A stretch of 64,000 nt of DNA from positions 62,001 through 126,000 of the forward strand of contig CALVDE010000014.1 in NCBI GenBank assembly GCA_944326265.1. The letters are read 5' to 3'. The notes under the pieces are model-generated. The model saw only the letters and a program-made list of their open reading frames with translations, had not been told where the DNA came from and made no database searches. The DNA is from an uncultured Bacteroidales bacterium. Its GTDB lineage: Bacteria; Bacteroidota; Bacteroidia; Bacteroidales; UBA932. Positions within the stretch are counted from its first letter, which is position 1. Each line of letters opens with the position of its first letter. Position numbers and translations under genes: made by a program. Shown in pieces: positions 62,186-64,000 of this stretch.

Positions 62186-62853
62186 TTTCCTTCCAGTCTG
62201 TTAACCATAGGGATGAGGATTGAGTTCTCGATCAGGGTATGCTTCTCCAGGTCGGCCTCCAGGGTGCAGAGCCGCGAGAGGGCACGGATGGCGGTGACTG
62301 TGTCGCACACCGGGGGGAGGTACTTCATGACGATGTTCCTCAGGTCGTTGAGCTTCTCATCTATGTTGTTGTGGTTCTCTTCAAATGTTTCCATGCTGTA
62401 GCCCTCGACCCTCTGTCCGCCGGCCACCGAGCGCACGTAGGGGAAGACGATGTCCTCCTCGTAGGCGAAATGGTTCTCCACCTCTTCCCGATACCCGTCG
62501 AAGAAGCGCATGATCACGTCCCGCTGCATCGGAGTGCAGGGGCTGAGCAGATCCTCGAAGATACGGCTCAGGTCCTGGATTTCATGGTCGAGGTAGTAGG
62601 AGTGCGAGGCGTGGAGGTATCTGACCAGGTCAATGGCTGAGGCGGCGGTCATCATCTCCGTCGTGGGAACGTAACCTTCGGTGGCATACACGTTGGCTAT
62701 GAGGAGGAAGGTGTCGCAGTTGACCCCGCTCTCGCGGCAGGTCTCCTCGACGGTCTTCTCCCCGAAGCCCAGCTTGATGCCCAGGCGGTAGATGACGGTC
62801 AGCAGTCGGTAGTCGGCGCCGACGAGGTCGGCCATTTTCATATTCTTTCTCAT
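62176..62853 (-). CDS. hemerythrin-domain protein (di-iron, RIC/YtfE-like)
   Basis: 225 residues from ATG 62853; later in-frame ATGs at 62841 and 62835 are possible and the transcription start near 62866 allows all three. The N-terminal part (MADLVGADYRLLTVIYRLGI) is a DUF542/ScdA-like helical segment; the C-terminal hemerythrin bundle (about 80-220) has spaced His/Glu: HASHSYYLDHEIQDLSRIF, ENHFAYEEDIVFPY, ENHNNIDEKL and EKHTLIENSILIPM. Such proteins repair Fe-S clusters or sense NO and O2. Its 3' end overlaps a response-regulator gene, unusual for a repair protein, which hints at a sensory role. Confidence 0.88.
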   Translation of the reverse strand: MRKNMKMADLVGADYRLLTVIYRLGIKLGFGEKTVEETCRESGVNCDTFLLIANVYATEGYVPTTEMMTAASAIDLVRYLHASHSYYLDHEIQDLSRIFEDLLSPCTPMQRDVIMRFFDGYREEVENHFAYEEDIVFPYVRSVAGGQRVEGYSMETFEENHNNIDEKLNDLRNIVMKYLPPVCDTVTAIRALSRLCTLEADLEKHTLIENSILIPMVNRLEGKCQ

Positions 62854-62871
62854 TGTGCAGTATATTTGGAA

Positions 62872-62879
62872 CAAATATA
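62872..62879 (-). promoter_or_regulatory. -7 element of the hemerythrin/regulator operon
   Basis: TATATTTG read on the minus strand, about 18 bp before ATG 62853. Confidence 0.6.
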
Positions 62880-62908
62880 GCTAATTCCACGGAACATCGG
62901 TTGTCTTG

Positions 62909-63015
62909 CAAAAAGCAACGGACCCCGGGGCCTGTCGCAGGTGCAGGGGTCCGTAACTTTCCAAACTTATGAGTAATAAGGATTGAAATAACAACACTAC
63001 ATTATGGATATAACG
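62909..63015 (-). ncRNA. candidate small RNA of about 107 nt
   Basis: A promoter (-33 ATTG 63051-63048, 20 bp, -7 TACCTTTG 63027-63020 on the minus strand) starts a transcript near 63015. It ends in an intrinsic terminator: stem ACGGACCCC (62954-62946) with GGGGTCCGT (62926-62918) followed by a T run at 62914-62910. The interval has no coding frame of note. Function is not known. Confidence 0.5.
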
Positions 63016-63201
63016 AGTGCAAAGGTACGGCTCTGTCCCATGCCCGTCAATCCTCATTAATAGGTATTTGCTCTATCATCGTTCCCACATTGTAGGTATT
63101 CTGGGAGTTCAGGGCCCTGACTCCCCTTGCTCCACCTCCTCGATTCTTCTGTCCTGCCCTTTCCTCTCTCCCTTCCTCTCTCTTCCTTGCGCGCTTATTT
63201 T

Positions 63202-63378
63202 CACGTTGCTTTTTAGTTGTGATGTATACTTTTGATTATCAGCAATATCCAAAAGTACTTATTTGTTATGTGTCTCGTTTTTTGCCCTAAATCGCTTATT
63301 TTAGCACCATTTAAAAAGTCTTTGATTTGCTAAGTCTCATGCTAAGAACAAGTTATATTACAACTAAAAAGCAACGTG
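63202..63378. mobile_element. MITE-like element, copy B (177 bp)
   Basis: The left end CACGTTGCTTTTTAGTTG (63202-63219) is mirrored perfectly by CAACTAAAAAGCAACGTG (63361-63378). Same ends and nearly the same length as copy A at 8121-8298. AT-rich inside, no coding frame. Confidence 0.65.
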
Positions 63379-63383
63379 AGAAT

Positions 63384-63465
63384 GAGAAAGACCGGTACAA
63401 TGGTGGCTGAAGAGAATGGCCGGCCAATGGTTGCTGATGAGAAAGACCGGCGCAATGGTGGCTGA
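63384..63465. repeat. tandem repeat, three units of 27-28 bp
   Basis: Units at 63384-63410, 63411-63438 and 63439-63465. Units 1 and 3 differ at two positions (ACCGGTAC versus ACCGGCGC); unit 2 is more diverged. Each ends in GGTGGCTGA or GGTTGCTGA. It starts 6 bp after the end of MITE-like copy B. Confidence 0.7.
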
Positions 63466-63557
63466 GACATGTTGCTGATCATGGACGCTGAGAGGGAAGC
63501 CTGATGGGCAGCGGGTTTTCCGGCCTCTCCTGGTATGGGTGCTGTAGTGCCGTCGGG

Positions 63558-64000
63558 TCAGCGGACGGTGTTGGGCATAGTATACAGTCCGAGGCAGCGC
63601 AGTATCTGCTCGTCCCGTACATGGAATTTACGCTGCACTGCATTTATTACTGACGGCAGTTGTCCGGAGTCAAGCATTGTGTAGGACGGTATGCCTATTT
63701 CCGGAAGCAGGACGCGGTCTATGTATCCGCACACTTCCATGTCGGTGATACGCAGCCGCCAGGCTCCTCTTTCATAGGCTCTCATATCCTCGATTTCAGA
63801 CTCGAAGCCGGGCTCGGCTCCCGTCAGGGTGATAATTTCGTCCTTGGGATACTCCTTTATCTGTTCGCGTTCCCAATCCTCAGTGTTCCATCGGTTCAGC
63901 TGGTGAATGAAACTTCTCTCCGTCCTATACAGATACTCAGTCCTTCCTGCATTGACGAAATATCTGAGCGGTATCCTGCCGTTTTCATCCAGGTCATAGT
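63558..64000 (-). CDS. hypothetical protein, 5' end outside window
   Basis: The frame is open from the window end to a stop at 63558-63560, giving at least 147 residues of the C-terminus; an internal ATG at 63785 is not needed. The visible sequence starts YDLDENGRIPLRYFV and ends RCLGLYTMPNTVR. It is soluble, with charged helices and a conserved-looking YIDRVLLPEIGIPSYTM segment. No family is recognised. Confidence 0.65.
   Translation of the reverse strand, partial: YDLDENGRIPLRYFVNAGRTEYLYRTERSFIHQLNRWNTEDWEREQIKEYPKDEIITLTGAEPGFESEIEDMRAYERGAWRLRITDMEVCGYIDRVLLPEIGIPSYTMLDSGQLPSVINAVQRKFHVRDEQILRCLGLYTMPNTVR

Larger units (their letters stand above)
62875..63557. other. intergenic region, 680 bp
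   Basis: No protein gene. It contains, in order, the hemerythrin promoter, a candidate small RNA with its terminator (62909-63015), a pyrimidine-rich unexplained stretch (63120-63190), MITE-like copy B (63202-63378) and a three-unit tandem repeat (63384-63465). Confidence 0.7.

Noticed and set aside
62909-62920. AAAAAGCAACG shared by the small-RNA terminator and the MITE-like element ends
   Set aside because: Only 11 bp in an A-rich context, and there is no second end at the expected distance, so chance is enough to explain it.
63120-63190. Pyrimidine-rich stretch upstream of MITE-like copy B
   Set aside because: Biased composition only; no repeat unit, hairpin or gene could be identified.

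Overview
This window is chromosomal DNA of a Bacteroidota bacterium, most likely of the order Bacteroidales. The evidence is a SusC/SusD outer-membrane pair, many lipoproteins with BACON-type modules, TPR-membrane-AraC hybrid regulators, a type IX secretion sorting domain on a subtilisin, split transketolase, LptE, single-domain Ppx, and promoters of the Bacteroidetes type (-33 TTTG, about 20 bp, -7 TAnnTTTG) with no Shine-Dalgarno sequences. Coding density is high and housekeeping genes are GC-rich. No rRNA, tRNA, CRISPR array, integrase or transposase gene was seen.

Layout. 1-7375 (+): 3' part of a SusC transporter, SusD, a TlpA-type lipoprotein and a DsbD-type reductase. 7401-13410 (-): superoxide dismutase, a transporter relic, a BACON lipoprotein, a TPR-AraC regulator and an ATPase. 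13612-17361 (+): truncated Fic protein, small barrel protein, aspS, YqeY. 17373-19366 (-): 6-bladed propeller lipoprotein and an SDR oxidoreductase. 19508-23479 (+): PiT phosphate transporter with a PhoU-like tail, PhoB-like regulator, soluble histidine kinase. 23471-31172: RNase HII, XRE regulator, a small gene, duplicated outer-membrane genes, a TPR regulator and an EF-G paralogue. 31265-35268 (-): transketolase halves, ECF sigma factor, putative anti-sigma, Spy-like protein, lone ABC ATPase. 35366-51733 (+): lepA, TPR-AraC regulator, BACON/Fn3-like lipoprotein, T9SS subtilisin, ppk-ppx, three BACON lipoproteins. 52084-56615: TPR lipoprotein (-), then sigma-54 activator, lptE, a TPR-like gene and secG (+). 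56693-62853 (-): PspC/PadR operon, DUF234-type ATPase, barrel protein, LuxR-type regulator overlapping a hemerythrin gene. 62875-64000: a candidate small RNA, a MITE-like element, a short tandem repeat and a partial hypothetical gene.

Genes working together. The clearest system is a phosphate/polyphosphate regulon. Arrays of 7-bp TGTnAnA-type repeats with exact 11-bp spacing lie at the same distance from the -7 box in front of the PiT operon (19430-19469) and of ppk-ppx (44061-44078). The PiT operon also encodes a PhoB-like regulator and a histidine kinase with no membrane segment, so the transporter's own PhoU-like tail may be the phosphate sensor. A second theme is a set of paralogous surface modules, a TPR-TM-AraC regulator next to BACON-type lipoproteins, at 12253-8632 and 37213-44057, with three related lipoproteins at 47254-51733. 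Other notable items are an EF-G paralogue whose catalytic DTPGH histidine is alanine, a 44-bp promoter/operator unit duplicated in front of an ATPase, two diverged copies of a 177/178-bp element with terminal inverted repeats, and a hemerythrin gene overlapping an atypical response regulator.
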